From the NCBI GenBank assembly GCA_965262315.1, contig CBDHFJ010000081.1:1-12511 (forward strand): a DNA stretch of 12,511 nt. The letters run 5' to 3'. A program made the translations under genes and the position numbers. The notes beneath the pieces were generated by a model. That model ran no database searches, was not told the origin of the DNA, and was given only the letters and a program-made list of their open reading frames with translations. Positions 6,094 to 12,173 of this stretch are shown here, piece after piece (the stretch's first letter is position 1; every line of letters starts with the position of its first letter). Origin of the DNA: JBCCFK01 sp965262315. Lineage in GTDB: Bacteria; Actinomycetota; Acidimicrobiia; Acidimicrobiales; UBA8592.

Positions 6094-6942
6094 TCAACCC
6101 CGACAGCCGTCACCGGCGCGCTGGATGGCTCTGAGCTCGCGGTAGCCGATCAAGACGGCGCCGGAGCGCTCGACGAGGTTGCGGATCGCTGCGTCGTGGG
6201 TGGAGACCAGGTAGTCCTCGACTCGCCCCGACCAGTTCGGGTCCAGCCCGCGGATCTCGGGAGCATCGGTGGCGGGGCTGATGGTGAGGACCGTCACGCC
6301 CGGCTGGAGATCGAAGATGGCGTGTTCGACGACGGCGCGCGTTGATCGGCCCTTGGCGTCGACGACATGGTCGGCCATCAGGATGTGCTCTTCGCCAGCC
6401 AGTTCACGGGCGGGGAAACCGACCGTGCGCTCATCGACGTCGGCGGGGAGGCTCACCGGGAGGCCGAACTCGCAGGCGAGGTCCAGGTACACGTCGAAGA
6501 ACTCGGGACGGCGCTGGAGGGCGCCGAGATGGGCATCGAGGTGGGTGATGTCGAAGCCCCAGAGGATGGCTCGCTCGATCTGGGATCGACATTCGCGTCG
6601 GACCTCGTCGAGATCTGCGTGGTCCCACAGGTCCTCGACGGTGCGCGGGAACCCGCCGTCGCCGTCGAGCAGCGACGGCGACATGGTGACCGGTCCCCAT
6701 CGGTAGCGCTCGAGTTCGGCGTTGAGGGTGAGCTGGACGCCGATGTCCTCACCTCGGTAGCGCGATGCCGCATCGCGGGACCACGGGCAGGGAACCATCA
6801 GCGATCCGGTGGTCGCCAGGCCGCTGCGGATGGCCTCGAACACGGCCACGTTGGCGCCGTGGGCCTGGCCGAGGTTGCCGGCAGACACGATGAGCAGGCG
6901 AGCGTCGTCGCCGTGGCCCAGGGCGGTGGTGAGCGCAGTCAC
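6094..6942 (-). CDS. ChbG/YdjC-family deacetylase homologue with degenerate metal site
   Basis: This protein has 282 residues if it starts at GTG 6942, which sits 7 bases after a TACCGT -10 box. A GTG at 6951 would add three residues but overlaps that box. Overall it is a clear ChbG/YdjC (HpnK-like) carbohydrate deacetylase homologue: GANVAVFEAIRSGLATTGSL, MVPCPWSRDAA, RYRWGP, LLDGDGGFPRTVEDLWDHAD, CRSQIERAILWGFD and THLDAHLGALQ. The catalytic positions are altered. The usual NADD near the N-terminus is SAGN (20-23), the His of GVHL is Q70, and the usual HP near the C-terminus is S222-P223. Only H134/H138 of THLDAH remain. Active members use these residues to bind a divalent metal and remove N-acetyl groups from sugars. 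This protein may therefore be inactive, use another chemistry, or act as a binding protein. The reading frame is intact, so it is not a decayed gene. Confidence 0.85.
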   Translation of the reverse strand: MTALTTALGHGDDARLLIVSAGNLGQAHGANVAVFEAIRSGLATTGSLMVPCPWSRDAASRYRGEDIGVQLTLNAELERYRWGPVTMSPSLLDGDGGFPRTVEDLWDHADLDEVRRECRSQIERAILWGFDITHLDAHLGALQRRPEFFDVYLDLACEFGLPVSLPADVDERTVGFPARELAGEEHILMADHVVDAKGRSTRAVVEHAIFDLQPGVTVLTISPATDAPEIRGLDPNWSGRVEDYLVSTHDAAIRNLVERSGAVLIGYRELRAIQRAGDGCRG

Positions 6943-6949
6943 GGACTGC

Positions 6950-6955
6950 ACGGTA
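6950..6955 (-). promoter_or_regulatory. -10 box TACCGT, 7 bases before GTG 6942
   Basis: TACCGT fits TANNNT and ends 7 bases before the GTG at 6942, predicting a leaderless transcript. This argues for 6942 over the GTG at 6951, which overlaps the box. Confidence 0.45.
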
Positions 6956-7002
6956 TCGGTGGCGGACCGCTTCGTGGGCGAAAGGCCGGTCGGCGCGGGC
7001 CG

Positions 7003-7503
7003 TCACTCGTCCGGGCACACGCCCCAGAGTCCCAGGCCGGCCCGGCGCGCCGCCGTTGCGGCGTCGGCGACCCGATCGGCGGTGGCGAGGTTGGGGGCGA
7101 TCGCCAAGGGTCTGGCCATGCCATCGGCCGCCAGGCGAACGGCGACGTCGGGCTCGGTCGCAGTGGCGATGTGGGCGAGGAGGCGACCGTAGATGTCGCG
7201 AGCCTCCCGGCCCACCGAGAGTTCGACCACCGACCCCGGCGGGGCCAGCCGCGCGAGGTGGGCCGCAGCCTCCGGTCCGTGGCACTCGGCAGGGCGACCG
7301 TGATGAGCGATCTCTGGCGTGTCGATACCGATCAGCCGGATCGTCTCGGTCCGGGGGCCGCTACGGACCACGATGGTGTCGCCGTCGATCACGTCGACCA
7401 CCAGCGCCTGGGGTGGGGTGACCGTCGCGCTCGGCTCAGCGCAGGCCACGGCCCACGCGAGCAGGATCACGAGCCTTGCCAGGAGGTGAAGTCCGGGCTT
7501 CAT
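7003..7503 (-). CDS. Exported thermonuclease (staphylococcal nuclease-like)
   Basis: This 166-residue protein starts at ATG 7503, preceded by AGAAGGGG 4 bases upstream; an in-frame GTG at 7524 lacks such a site. Residues 1-20 are a signal peptide with a hydrophobic core (LVILLAWAVA). C21 follows in a lipobox-like AVAC, with Ala instead of Leu at -3, so it may be a lipoprotein or simply secreted. The SNase domain (about 33-160) has VIDGDTIVV, RLIGIDTPE and DIYGRLLA. Residues matching the nuclease's calcium and catalytic set are D42, R56, D61, E64 and R107, at nearly the same spacing as in the staphylococcal enzyme, so activity on DNA and RNA outside the cell is likely. C74 and C163 could form a disulfide. 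It lies 60 bases upstream of the ChbG-like gene on the same strand. Confidence 0.9.
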   Translation of the reverse strand: MKPGLHLLARLVILLAWAVACAEPSATVTPPQALVVDVIDGDTIVVRSGPRTETIRLIGIDTPEIAHHGRPAECHGPEAAAHLARLAPPGSVVELSVGREARDIYGRLLAHIATATEPDVAVRLAADGMARPLAIAPNLATADRVADAATAARRAGLGLWGVCPDE

Positions 7504-7612
7504 GACGCCCCTTCTCGTCAGCACGTCACAGCAGGACGTGTGCGGAATCGTGGGGGAAGGTCGTCATGCCGGGCCCGGAGAACCGGCGGTTGGGGCGCCT
7601 GGACGCCACCGG

Positions 7613-7628
7613 GCCGCCCGGGGGCGGC
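7613..7628 (-). terminator. GC-rich hairpin after the 50-residue small gene
   Basis: GCCGCCC (7613-7619) and GGGCGGC (7622-7628) are perfect 7-bp arms around 2 bases; the real loop would be 4 bases with 6 pairs. It lies 9 bases past the stop of the small gene at 7638. The rest of 7504-7637 holds only a CCGGGCCCGG palindrome (7569-7578) and the leader of the nuclease gene. Confidence 0.4.
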
Positions 7629-7637
7629 GCGAGGAGA

Positions 7638-7790
7638 TCAGGCGGCTTTGGCCTCGGGCGCAGTGTACTGGGGACGGCTGTCCCGAAGGGCCCGACGAGC
7701 CTCGGCGAGGCCCTTGCGCCCGATCTCCTTGGTGTGCTCGTCGAGGCGCCAGCTGGCGGTGGTGTCGATCAGTCGGAGTTGGTTGCTCAT
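7638..7790 (-). CDS. Small conserved-looking protein, 50 residues, function unknown
   Basis: This short frame starts at ATG 7790 and ends at TGA 7638. It reads MSNQLRLIDTTASWRLDEHT, then KEIGRKGLAEARRALRDSR, then a Pro/Ala-rich tail ending KAA. The composition is protein-like: strongly basic, with a WRLDEHTKEIGRKGLAEAR block that looks like an ordered helix. I recall similar WRLDEHT/GRRG small proteins in other actinobacteria, but only from memory. It accounts for a stretch of about 415 bases that would otherwise be empty, and a hairpin follows its stop. A weak Shine-Dalgarno (AAGATGG) lies upstream. It is probably a small cytosolic protein, possibly nucleic-acid binding given the charge, but this is only inference. 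Confidence 0.65.
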   Translation of the reverse strand: MSNQLRLIDTTASWRLDEHTKEIGRKGLAEARRALRDSRPQYTAPEAKAA

Positions 7791-7874
7791 GTCACCATCT
7801 TGAACAGGGGCAGTGACACTTTTCTTCCGCAGGCGGACCCGGCCTCCACCTCGCGGTCGCCGCTCGGCACCGGT

Positions 7875-7880
7875 TAGGGT
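7875..7880 (+). promoter_or_regulatory. Possible -10 box TAGGGT for the hydroxyacyl-CoA dehydrogenase operon
   Basis: TAGGGT fits TANNNT. With a start about 7 bases downstream it would give a leader of about 30 bases carrying the GAGGAA ribosome site at 7904-7909, 9 bases before ATG 7919. This supports 7919 over the ATG at 7895. No clear -35 is seen. Confidence 0.35.
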
Positions 7881-7918
7881 CGGGCGGTCAACGGATGCGA
7901 GACGAGGAACGCGCAGAC

Positions 7919-8767
7919 ATGCAGAAGATGGGGGTCATCGGCGGTGGGACCATGGGGTCCGGTATTGCCGAGGTCGGGGCCAAGAACGGCATCGAGACCG
8001 TGGTCGTCGAGATCGACGCTGCGCTCGCCGAGGCTGCACAGAGTCGGCTCGAGAAGAGCGCGAACAAGGCGGTCGAACGCAACAAGATGAGCCAGGAGGA
8101 GTGCGATTCGCTCCTCGGGAACCTCACCTTCACCACGACGTTCGACGACTTGGCCGACGCGGACCTGGTGATCGAGGCGGTCATCGAGCTGCCCGAGGTC
8201 AAGTTCGAGGTGTTCCGCACCCTCGACTCGGTGGTCAAGCCCGAGGGCATTCTGGCGTCGAACACGTCGTCGATCCCGATCGTCGAGATCGGTGCGGTCA
8301 CCGGGCGCCCGGAGCAGGTCCTCGGGATGCACTTCTTCAACCCGGCCACGGTGCAGCCGCTGGTCGAGCTGATCTACAGCCAGAAGACCTCCGAGCAGAC
8401 CATGGAGAAGGTCCATGCGTTCTGTGTGGACGTCCTCCGGAAGACCCCGATCCGCACCGGCGACCGGGCCGGCTTCGTGGTCAACCGTCTCCTCGTCCCG
8501 TATCTGCTCCAGGCGATGGAGATGTACGACCGGGGCCAGGCCACCAAGGAGGACATCGACGCCGGCATGCGCGGCGGCTGTGCCCACCCCATGGGTCCCC
8601 TGGAGCTCTCGGACCTGATCGGGCTCGACACCATGCTGTTGGTGGCCGAGGTGCTCTACGACGAGTTCAAGGAGAAGCTCTACGCCCCGCCGCCGGTGCT
8701 CAAGCGCATGGTGGCGGCGGGAGAGCTCGGTCGGAAGACCGGGAAGGGGTTCTACGACTATGCGTAG
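7919..8767 (+). CDS. 3-hydroxyacyl-CoA (3-hydroxybutyryl-CoA) dehydrogenase
   Basis: This 282-residue NAD-linked dehydrogenase starts at ATG 7919, chosen for the GAGGAA site and because MQKMGVIGGGTMG is the family's usual beginning; ATG 7895 would add eight poor residues. The N-terminal Rossmann domain has GGGTMG (8-13) and an acidic E31 at the end of the second strand, favouring NAD over NADP. The catalytic set is present: S117 in ASNTSS, H138 in GMHFFNP, E150, and N189 in GFVVNR. The C-terminal helical domain (about 185-282) contains HPMGPLELSDLIGLD and ends GKGFYDYA. It interconverts 3-hydroxyacyl-CoA and 3-oxoacyl-CoA in fatty-acid or butanoate/PHB metabolism. Chain length cannot be told from sequence. 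The stop overlaps the following luciferase-like gene by 8 bases. Confidence 0.93.
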   Translation: MQKMGVIGGGTMGSGIAEVGAKNGIETVVVEIDAALAEAAQSRLEKSANKAVERNKMSQEECDSLLGNLTFTTTFDDLADADLVIEAVIELPEVKFEVFRTLDSVVKPEGILASNTSSIPIVEIGAVTGRPEQVLGMHFFNPATVQPLVELIYSQKTSEQTMEKVHAFCVDVLRKTPIRTGDRAGFVVNRLLVPYLLQAMEMYDRGQATKEDIDAGMRGGCAHPMGPLELSDLIGLDTMLLVAEVLYDEFKEKLYAPPPVLKRMVAAGELGRKTGKGFYDYA

Positions 8768-9725
8768 CCCCGGGGTGACCGTCCCGCTGCCCGCGAAGCT
8801 CGGCGACCAGGGCCCTCTCCTCCAGGAGATCGAAGCCCTCGGCTACAAGGAGGCGTGGTCGTCGGAGGCCAACGGCGCCGACGCGTTCACCCCGCTGGTG
8901 CTGGCGTCGGTCCACGCCCCGTCCCTGCGTCTGGGCACGGCCATCGTGCCGGCCTACACCCGCGGGCCGGCGCTGATGGCTCAGTCCGTCGCGTCGATGG
9001 CGTCGGCCGCTCCTGGTCGGTTCGTGCTCGGCCTCGGGTCGTCGTCCAACGTGATCGTCGAGGCCTGGAACGACATCCCCTTCGAGGAGCCGTACAAGAA
9101 GACGCGCGACATGGTCCGGTTCCTGCGGCTGGCGCTCACCGGCGAGAAGGTGACGCACGACTTCGACACCTTCTCGGTGAAGGGGTTCCGCCTCGGCATG
9201 GAGACGCCGGAGCAGGAGGTCCCGATCCTGATCGCCGCGCTCCGTGAGGGCATGCTGCGGTTGGCAGGCCGCGAGGGCAACGGCGCCATCATCAACTGGC
9301 TGTCCGCCGATGACGTGAGCCGAGTGGCCGGCATCGTCAACGGCGAAGGCGACGGCAAGGAGATCGTCGCCCGCCTGTTCGTGTGCCCGAACCCGGACCG
9401 GGACACCGTGCTGCCGCAAGCCAAGCGGGCCATCGCGGCCTACGTGAACGTTCCGGTCTACCGGGCCTTTCACGAGTGGCTCGGCCGCACCGACACCCTG
9501 GGGAAGCACTGGGAGCTGTGGGACGCCGGCGATCGTGCCGGCTCGATCGACGCCATGCCCGACGAGGTGGTGGACGAGCTGGTGATCCACGGAACGCCCG
9601 AGGAGTGCCGGGCGCACATCGAGCGGTACTACGACAACGGCGTGACCACCTCGTCGCTGTCGGTCATGCCGTTCGGGGGCATCGACATGATGCAGGCGAT
9701 CCGCGACCTCGCTCCCAACGCCTGA
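8760..9725 (+). CDS. Luciferase-like (LLM class) probable F420-dependent oxidoreductase
   Basis: This 321-residue protein has its ATG inside the last codons of the hydroxyacyl-CoA dehydrogenase gene, so the two are translated from one mRNA. It is a TIM-barrel luciferase-family enzyme. Visible features are GYKEAWSSEANGADAFTPLV near the start, LRLGTAIVPAYTRGPALMAQ, the loop AAPGRFVLGLGSSS, VPILIAALREGMLRLAGREG, and the C-terminal GTPEECRAHIERYYDNGV. These are shared with actinobacterial probable F420-dependent enzymes. It is more distant from the gene at 1540-2412 and belongs to another subfamily. The cofactor and substrate are not proved. Its coupling to an acyl-CoA dehydrogenase suggests a step in lipid, sterol or aromatic-acid breakdown. 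It ends 3 bases before the stop of the opposing glycosylase gene. Confidence 0.88.
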   Translation: MRSPGVTVPLPAKLGDQGPLLQEIEALGYKEAWSSEANGADAFTPLVLASVHAPSLRLGTAIVPAYTRGPALMAQSVASMASAAPGRFVLGLGSSSNVIVEAWNDIPFEEPYKKTRDMVRFLRLALTGEKVTHDFDTFSVKGFRLGMETPEQEVPILIAALREGMLRLAGREGNGAIINWLSADDVSRVAGIVNGEGDGKEIVARLFVCPNPDRDTVLPQAKRAIAAYVNVPVYRAFHEWLGRTDTLGKHWELWDAGDRAGSIDAMPDEVVDELVIHGTPEECRAHIERYYDNGVTTSSLSVMPFGGIDMMQAIRDLAPNA

Positions 9726-9728
9726 GCG

Positions 9729-10430
9729 TCACCCCGCCGCAGCAGCCGCCAGGTGTGCGGTCAGGTCGGCGAGCCCGCTCGATGCATTGAGCCCGCTGGT
9801 CGACGGCATCACGTAGACGCGAGCGCCGCCGAGACGCTCGGGTTGCCAGCCGGCGCCTGCGCGGCGGTCCCGCGCCGCGCGCCAGCCCGCGAGGCCGACG
9901 AAGCAGACGGTGTTCGGTGCCAGCCAGGTGACGAGTCGCTCGAGCCGGCCCAGACCCGCGACGTACTCCTCGGTGTGGAGTTCGTCCGCTCGTCGAGTCG
10001 TGCGCTTGACGATGTCGGTCATGCCGACCCCGTGGCCGGTCAGCGCGTGGTCCGGGTCACGGTCGCGGCTGACCAGCCCGGCAGCCAGGGCAGCCGGCCA
10101 GAATCGGTTGCCGGGGCGAGCGAACCCCACCCCGCCGTCGGCCGCGGCGGGGCTCGGGTTGAGTCCGCACACGAGGAGCGCCATCTCGGGTCCGACCGTG
10201 TCGGGAAGCGTCCACGCCCGCTCGAGGCGGGTGGGGCGTCCGTGCTCGCGGCGACGCAGCCGCAGGCCGGCACCGGTCAGGATGTCCACGAGACGCTGCC
10301 GATCCAGCCGGTCCTCACCCGGCAACACGACCCGGCGCACGGCACCTGCGTGCAGTGGGCGGCTCAGTCGCGCGAGGGCTGCAGGGAGGTGCGCAGGATC
10401 GACGCCACCGAGGTCCAGATCGCAGCCCAC
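9729..10430 (-). CDS. mug: Mug/TDG-type mismatch-specific uracil/thymine-DNA glycosylase with N-terminal extension
   Basis: This 233-residue protein starts at GTG 10430, 6 bases after a TACGGT -10 box. No other start codon exists between it and the in-frame TAG upstream. Residues 75-230 are a uracil-DNA glycosylase fold of the Mug/TDG family: motif A LLVCGLNPSP with N91, GVGFARPGNRFWPAAL, GVGMTDIVKR, VCFVGLAGWRAA, and motif B MPSTSGLNA (208-216). Such enzymes remove uracil, thymine or damaged pyrimidines from G mispairs, starting base-excision repair. Residues 1-74 are extra compared with E. coli Mug. The stretch LVDILTGAGLRLRRR resembles the tail of a methyltransferase-like domain, but I cannot assign it. 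The gene is convergent with the preceding luciferase-like gene with a 3-base gap, so no terminator fits between them. Confidence 0.88.
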   Translation of the reverse strand: MGCDLDLGGVDPAHLPAALARLSRPLHAGAVRRVVLPGEDRLDRQRLVDILTGAGLRLRRREHGRPTRLERAWTLPDTVGPEMALLVCGLNPSPAAADGGVGFARPGNRFWPAALAAGLVSRDRDPDHALTGHGVGMTDIVKRTTRRADELHTEEYVAGLGRLERLVTWLAPNTVCFVGLAGWRAARDRRAGAGWQPERLGGARVYVMPSTSGLNASSGLADLTAHLAAAAAG

Positions 10431-10436
10431 GAGCCG

Positions 10437-10442
10437 ACCGTA
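10437..10442 (-). promoter_or_regulatory. -10 box TACGGT, 6 bases before GTG 10430
   Basis: TACGGT fits TANNNT and predicts a leaderless glycosylase mRNA starting at or near the GTG. There is no Shine-Dalgarno. Confidence 0.5.
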
Positions 10443-10497
10443 CCCAGCGAATCGCCAACTCTGCGAAAGGTGCGCGCGTTGTGTCGGCGGGCGTGGC

Positions 10498-10503
10498 TAA
10501 GGT
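10498..10503 (+). promoter_or_regulatory. Possible -10 box TAAGGT for the 62-residue small gene
   Basis: TAAGGT fits TANNNT. It would give a 5' leader of about 60 bases containing the hairpin at 10521-10538 and a GGAAAG ribosome site 9 bases before ATG 10572. The -35 region is poor. Confidence 0.35.
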
Positions 10504-10520
10504 GGCCCAAATTGCACAGG

Positions 10521-10538
10521 CTCGCCACTGTCGGCGAG
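10521..10538 (+). promoter_or_regulatory. Inverted repeat in the leader of the 62-residue gene
   Basis: CTCGCC-N6-GGCGAG is a perfect 6-bp-arm inverted repeat 33 bases before the start codon. It could be an mRNA hairpin or an operator in the divergent spacer between the glycosylase and the small gene. Confidence 0.4.
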
Positions 10539-10571
10539 GCTGACGGGCAACCCAACGGAAAGCGAGCGGAG

Positions 10572-10760
10572 ATGACCGACACTGCGGAGACGGCCCTGAC
10601 TCAGGCACTCGAACTGGTCGATCGCGGACTCTCCGAGCTGCAGAGCCGCGAGATCGTCTCGGCGGGTCAGGTCGCCGACATGTTGTTGGATCTGCGCTTG
10701 TTGCTGCTGGACCTCGACGAAGGCTCGGCCGACCCGGTCGAGGCGGCGCTCGCCACCTGA
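10572..10760 (+). CDS. Small acidic helical protein, 62 residues, function unknown
   Basis: The frame from ATG 10572 encodes 62 residues. It is open further upstream, but the upstream part is antisense to the glycosylase gene and is not a gene. The protein is acidic and almost wholly helical: TALTQALELVDRGLSELQSR, then a short break (EIVSAGQ), then VADMLLDLRLLLLDLDEG. The leucine spacing suggests two amphipathic helices that pack as a hairpin or dimer. I do not recognise the family. Weak ribosome site GGAAAG lies 9 bases upstream, and the closer GGAG is too near the ATG. The leader carries a perfect inverted repeat and a TAAGGT box, so the gene appears to be separately transcribed. A hairpin follows the stop. 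Confidence 0.7.
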   Translation: MTDTAETALTQALELVDRGLSELQSREIVSAGQVADMLLDLRLLLLDLDEGSADPVEAALAT

Positions 10761-10764
10761 GCCA

Positions 10765-10787
10765 ACGCCGAGCGCTGTTGCCGGCGT
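10765..10787. terminator. Hairpin between convergent small gene and TerB-like gene
   Basis: ACGCCG (10765-10770) and CGGCGT (10782-10787) are perfect 6-bp arms around an 11-base loop. They lie in the 39-base gap between two converging stops, so the hairpin could end transcription from both sides. There are no T-runs. Confidence 0.45.
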
Positions 10788-10799
10788 CGGTCCGCGATC

Positions 10800-11423
10800 T
10801 CAGCCCGCCGAGAGCAGGGTGGCTCGTCGGCTGTTGATCGCGGCGCGGACCCGATCGGTCGGAATGGCGAGATTCTCGGCCACACGTTCCAGGGCCTGGA
10901 CCCGGGCTTCGTCCGGTGCTTGTCGTCCATGGGGGTTCACCAGCAGTACCCCGGCGTCGATCACGGCGTCACGGCCGCGGTCGTTCAGGGAACAGGCCAG
11001 GCCGCGAAGTTCGTCGTCGAGGTGGTCGCGGTCGGGTCGTCCCAGATCAGCGGCCAGCATCTCGATGCTGTAGGGCACGTTGGTGTACCGCTGGAGGACG
11101 ATGACGGCCTCTCGCCGTTCGTCGGCATCGAGTGGGGTCCCGGGCAGCAGGGTCGCGGTGGCCCGTCGCAGGATCCGGGTGAGCACGTCTTCGACCGGGG
11201 CATCGCCGTGGTGGGCGAGCACGCCGGGATCGAACGTGGACCCGCAGGAGCGGCACTCCACATAGCGACCGAGCTCGCCGAGGGGGACAACGGAGAGGCG
11301 CGACAACTGCGCCCATCGACGGACGGCCTTCAGCTCGTACCGCCGAGCGCTCCGCTCGCGCGGGCAGCGGAACGTTCCGCTACCCAGTGTTCTCGTCCGG
11401 GTGCCCGAACCCAGCAACTGCAT
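10800..11423 (-). CDS. Zinc-ribbon and TerB-like domain protein
   Basis: This 207-residue protein starts at ATG 11423, with AGGGA 8 bases upstream. The first 70 residues look like a zinc ribbon: FRCP at 18-21, then YELKAVRRW, LGRYVECRSCGSTFDPGVL at 51-69. Three cysteines are visible (C20, C57, C60); the first knuckle is CPRE, so the fourth ligand is not a cysteine. Residues 75-205 are all-helical and acidic (DAPVEDVLTRILRR, LDADERREAVIVLQRYT, DRDHLDDELRGLA), resembling TerB-like domains, which bind metals or act near membranes in stress responses. The role of this protein is unknown and I do not claim tellurite resistance. It lies downstream of the PAP2 gene but has its own promoter-like region with repeats. 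Confidence 0.7.
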   Translation of the reverse strand: MQLLGSGTRTRTLGSGTFRCPRERSARRYELKAVRRWAQLSRLSVVPLGELGRYVECRSCGSTFDPGVLAHHGDAPVEDVLTRILRRATATLLPGTPLDADERREAVIVLQRYTNVPYSIEMLAADLGRPDRDHLDDELRGLACSLNDRGRDAVIDAGVLLVNPHGRQAPDEARVQALERVAENLAIPTDRVRAAINSRRATLLSAG

Positions 11424-11438
11424 CTGATGGTTCCCTAA

Positions 11439-11451
11439 CTGACGAAGTCAG
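11439..11451. promoter_or_regulatory. Inverted repeat in the leader of the TerB-like gene
   Basis: CTGAC-N3-GTCAG is a perfect inverted repeat between the predicted promoter and the ribosome site. It may be a small operator or a leader hairpin. Confidence 0.35.
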
Positions 11452-11463
11452 CCCGCACCGACG

Positions 11464-11492
11464 AGTGTAGCCACCAGACGACGATTGTTGAA
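11464..11492 (-). promoter_or_regulatory. Promoter of the TerB-like gene
   Basis: On the minus strand TTCAAC (11487-11492) and TACACT (11464-11469) stand 17 bases apart, a reasonable -35/-10 pair. The transcript would have a leader of about 35 bases with the AGGGA ribosome site. Three TGACGG repeats lie just upstream of the -35. Confidence 0.5.
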
Positions 11493-11509
11493 ATCAGGTT
11501 GCGAATGGA

Positions 11510-11534
11510 TGACGGCTGGTGACGGCCGTGACGG
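11510..11534. repeat. Three TGACGG direct repeats, 10 and 9 bases apart
   Basis: TGACGG begins at 11510, 11520 and 11529. The spacing is close to one helical turn, so all copies face about the same side of the DNA. They lie 17 bases upstream of the -35 box of the TerB-like gene and 19 bases past the PAP2 stop. This arrangement suits an activator site, but three 6-base copies in GC-rich DNA could also arise by chance. Confidence 0.4.
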
Positions 11535-11553
11535 TCGTCGGGGCTCGGAGGCG

Positions 11554-12099
11554 TCAGCGCGGTGGCCACAGCCGCTGCCACAGGTGGGCGAGCAGCCTGC
11601 CGGCCACCAACCCCGCGAGGACATCGGAGGCGTGGTGTATGCGCACGTGAATACGGCTGGTGGCGACCACACCCCCCATCGCCACGTGGAGTGGCCGGAC
11701 GCGGCTGCGCTCATTGAGCAGGGTCACCGCCATGGCGGCCGCGCTGGCGTGCCCGCTCGGGAAGCTCGACGTCGATGGCGTCCGCAGGTGATGCGGCCGC
11801 TCGTCCTCGTGCGCCGGCCGTTCACGACGAAACAGGCGCTTGAGGCCCTGGTTGACGATCAGGGACTCCACGCCGATGGCCAGCGCCAGTCGGACGAATC
11901 GACGTCGGTCGGACACGCCCGCGGCCAGACGAGCGAGGTTGTACGCGTGCCAGACGGCGCTGAAGTCGCCGGCCGCAGACGCGCCGTAGAACACGTGGTC
12001 CAGGACCGGCCCGCCGCGGAATCGGTGCCACCACGCGTCGACAACGGCATCGACGTCGTCGACCCAGGCGGGGAGGCGGAGTGTGGGGTTCGCGTCCAC
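11554..12099 (-). CDS. PAP2-family phosphatase, membrane-associated
   Basis: This 181-residue protein starts at GTG 12099, 7 bases after a TAGGGT -10 box. All three phosphatase signatures are present: KX6RP as KRLFRRERP (87-95), PSGH at 114-117, and SRX5HX3D at 148-159 (SRIHVRIHHASD). H117 and H155 are the expected acid/base and nucleophile. PAP2 enzymes remove phosphate from lipid phosphates such as phosphatidate or undecaprenyl pyrophosphate, usually at the membrane. The protein is shorter than many polytopic members. Hydrophobic stretches at 69-83, 118-128, 138-147 and 160-175 are modest and partly broken by charges, so the topology is uncertain. It is divergent from the NTF2-like gene and 130 bases upstream of the TerB-like gene on the same strand. 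Confidence 0.9.
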   Translation of the reverse strand: MDANPTLRLPAWVDDVDAVVDAWWHRFRGGPVLDHVFYGASAAGDFSAVWHAYNLARLAAGVSDRRRFVRLALAIGVESLIVNQGLKRLFRRERPAHEDERPHHLRTPSTSSFPSGHASAAAMAVTLLNERSRVRPLHVAMGGVVATSRIHVRIHHASDVLAGLVAGRLLAHLWQRLWPPR

Positions 12100-12106
12100 C
12101 CGGCGG

Positions 12107-12112
12107 ACCCTA
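12107..12112 (-). promoter_or_regulatory. -10 box TAGGGT, 7 bases before the PAP2 GTG
   Basis: TAGGGT fits TANNNT with a 7-base spacer, predicting a leaderless PAP2 mRNA and supporting the GTG at 12099. Confidence 0.5.
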
Positions 12113-12159
12113 CTTGGCGCACGAGGCGACTCGGTGGCTCCGGTGGCGGGGGCGGCGGC

Positions 12160-12165
12160 TACGCT
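12160..12165 (+). promoter_or_regulatory. -10 box TACGCT, 8 bases before ATG 12174
   Basis: TACGCT fits TANNNT and predicts a leaderless or near-leaderless mRNA. It stands about 48 bases from the opposing PAP2 box, so the two promoters share a 74-base divergent spacer. Confidence 0.5.
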
Positions 12166-12173
12166 GCGGCACG

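Noticed and set aside
6367..7803. Plus-strand frame of 478 codons across the ChbG-like and nuclease genes
   Set aside because: It is antisense to three supported minus-strand genes and shows no domain.
7566..7877. Plus-strand frame of 103 codons in the 7504-7918 gap
   Set aside because: Gly/Pro-rich with no domain. The opposite-strand 50-residue frame has better protein character.
9753..10571. Upstream in-frame extension of the 62-residue gene
   Set aside because: It is antisense to the DNA glycosylase. The real product begins at ATG 10572.
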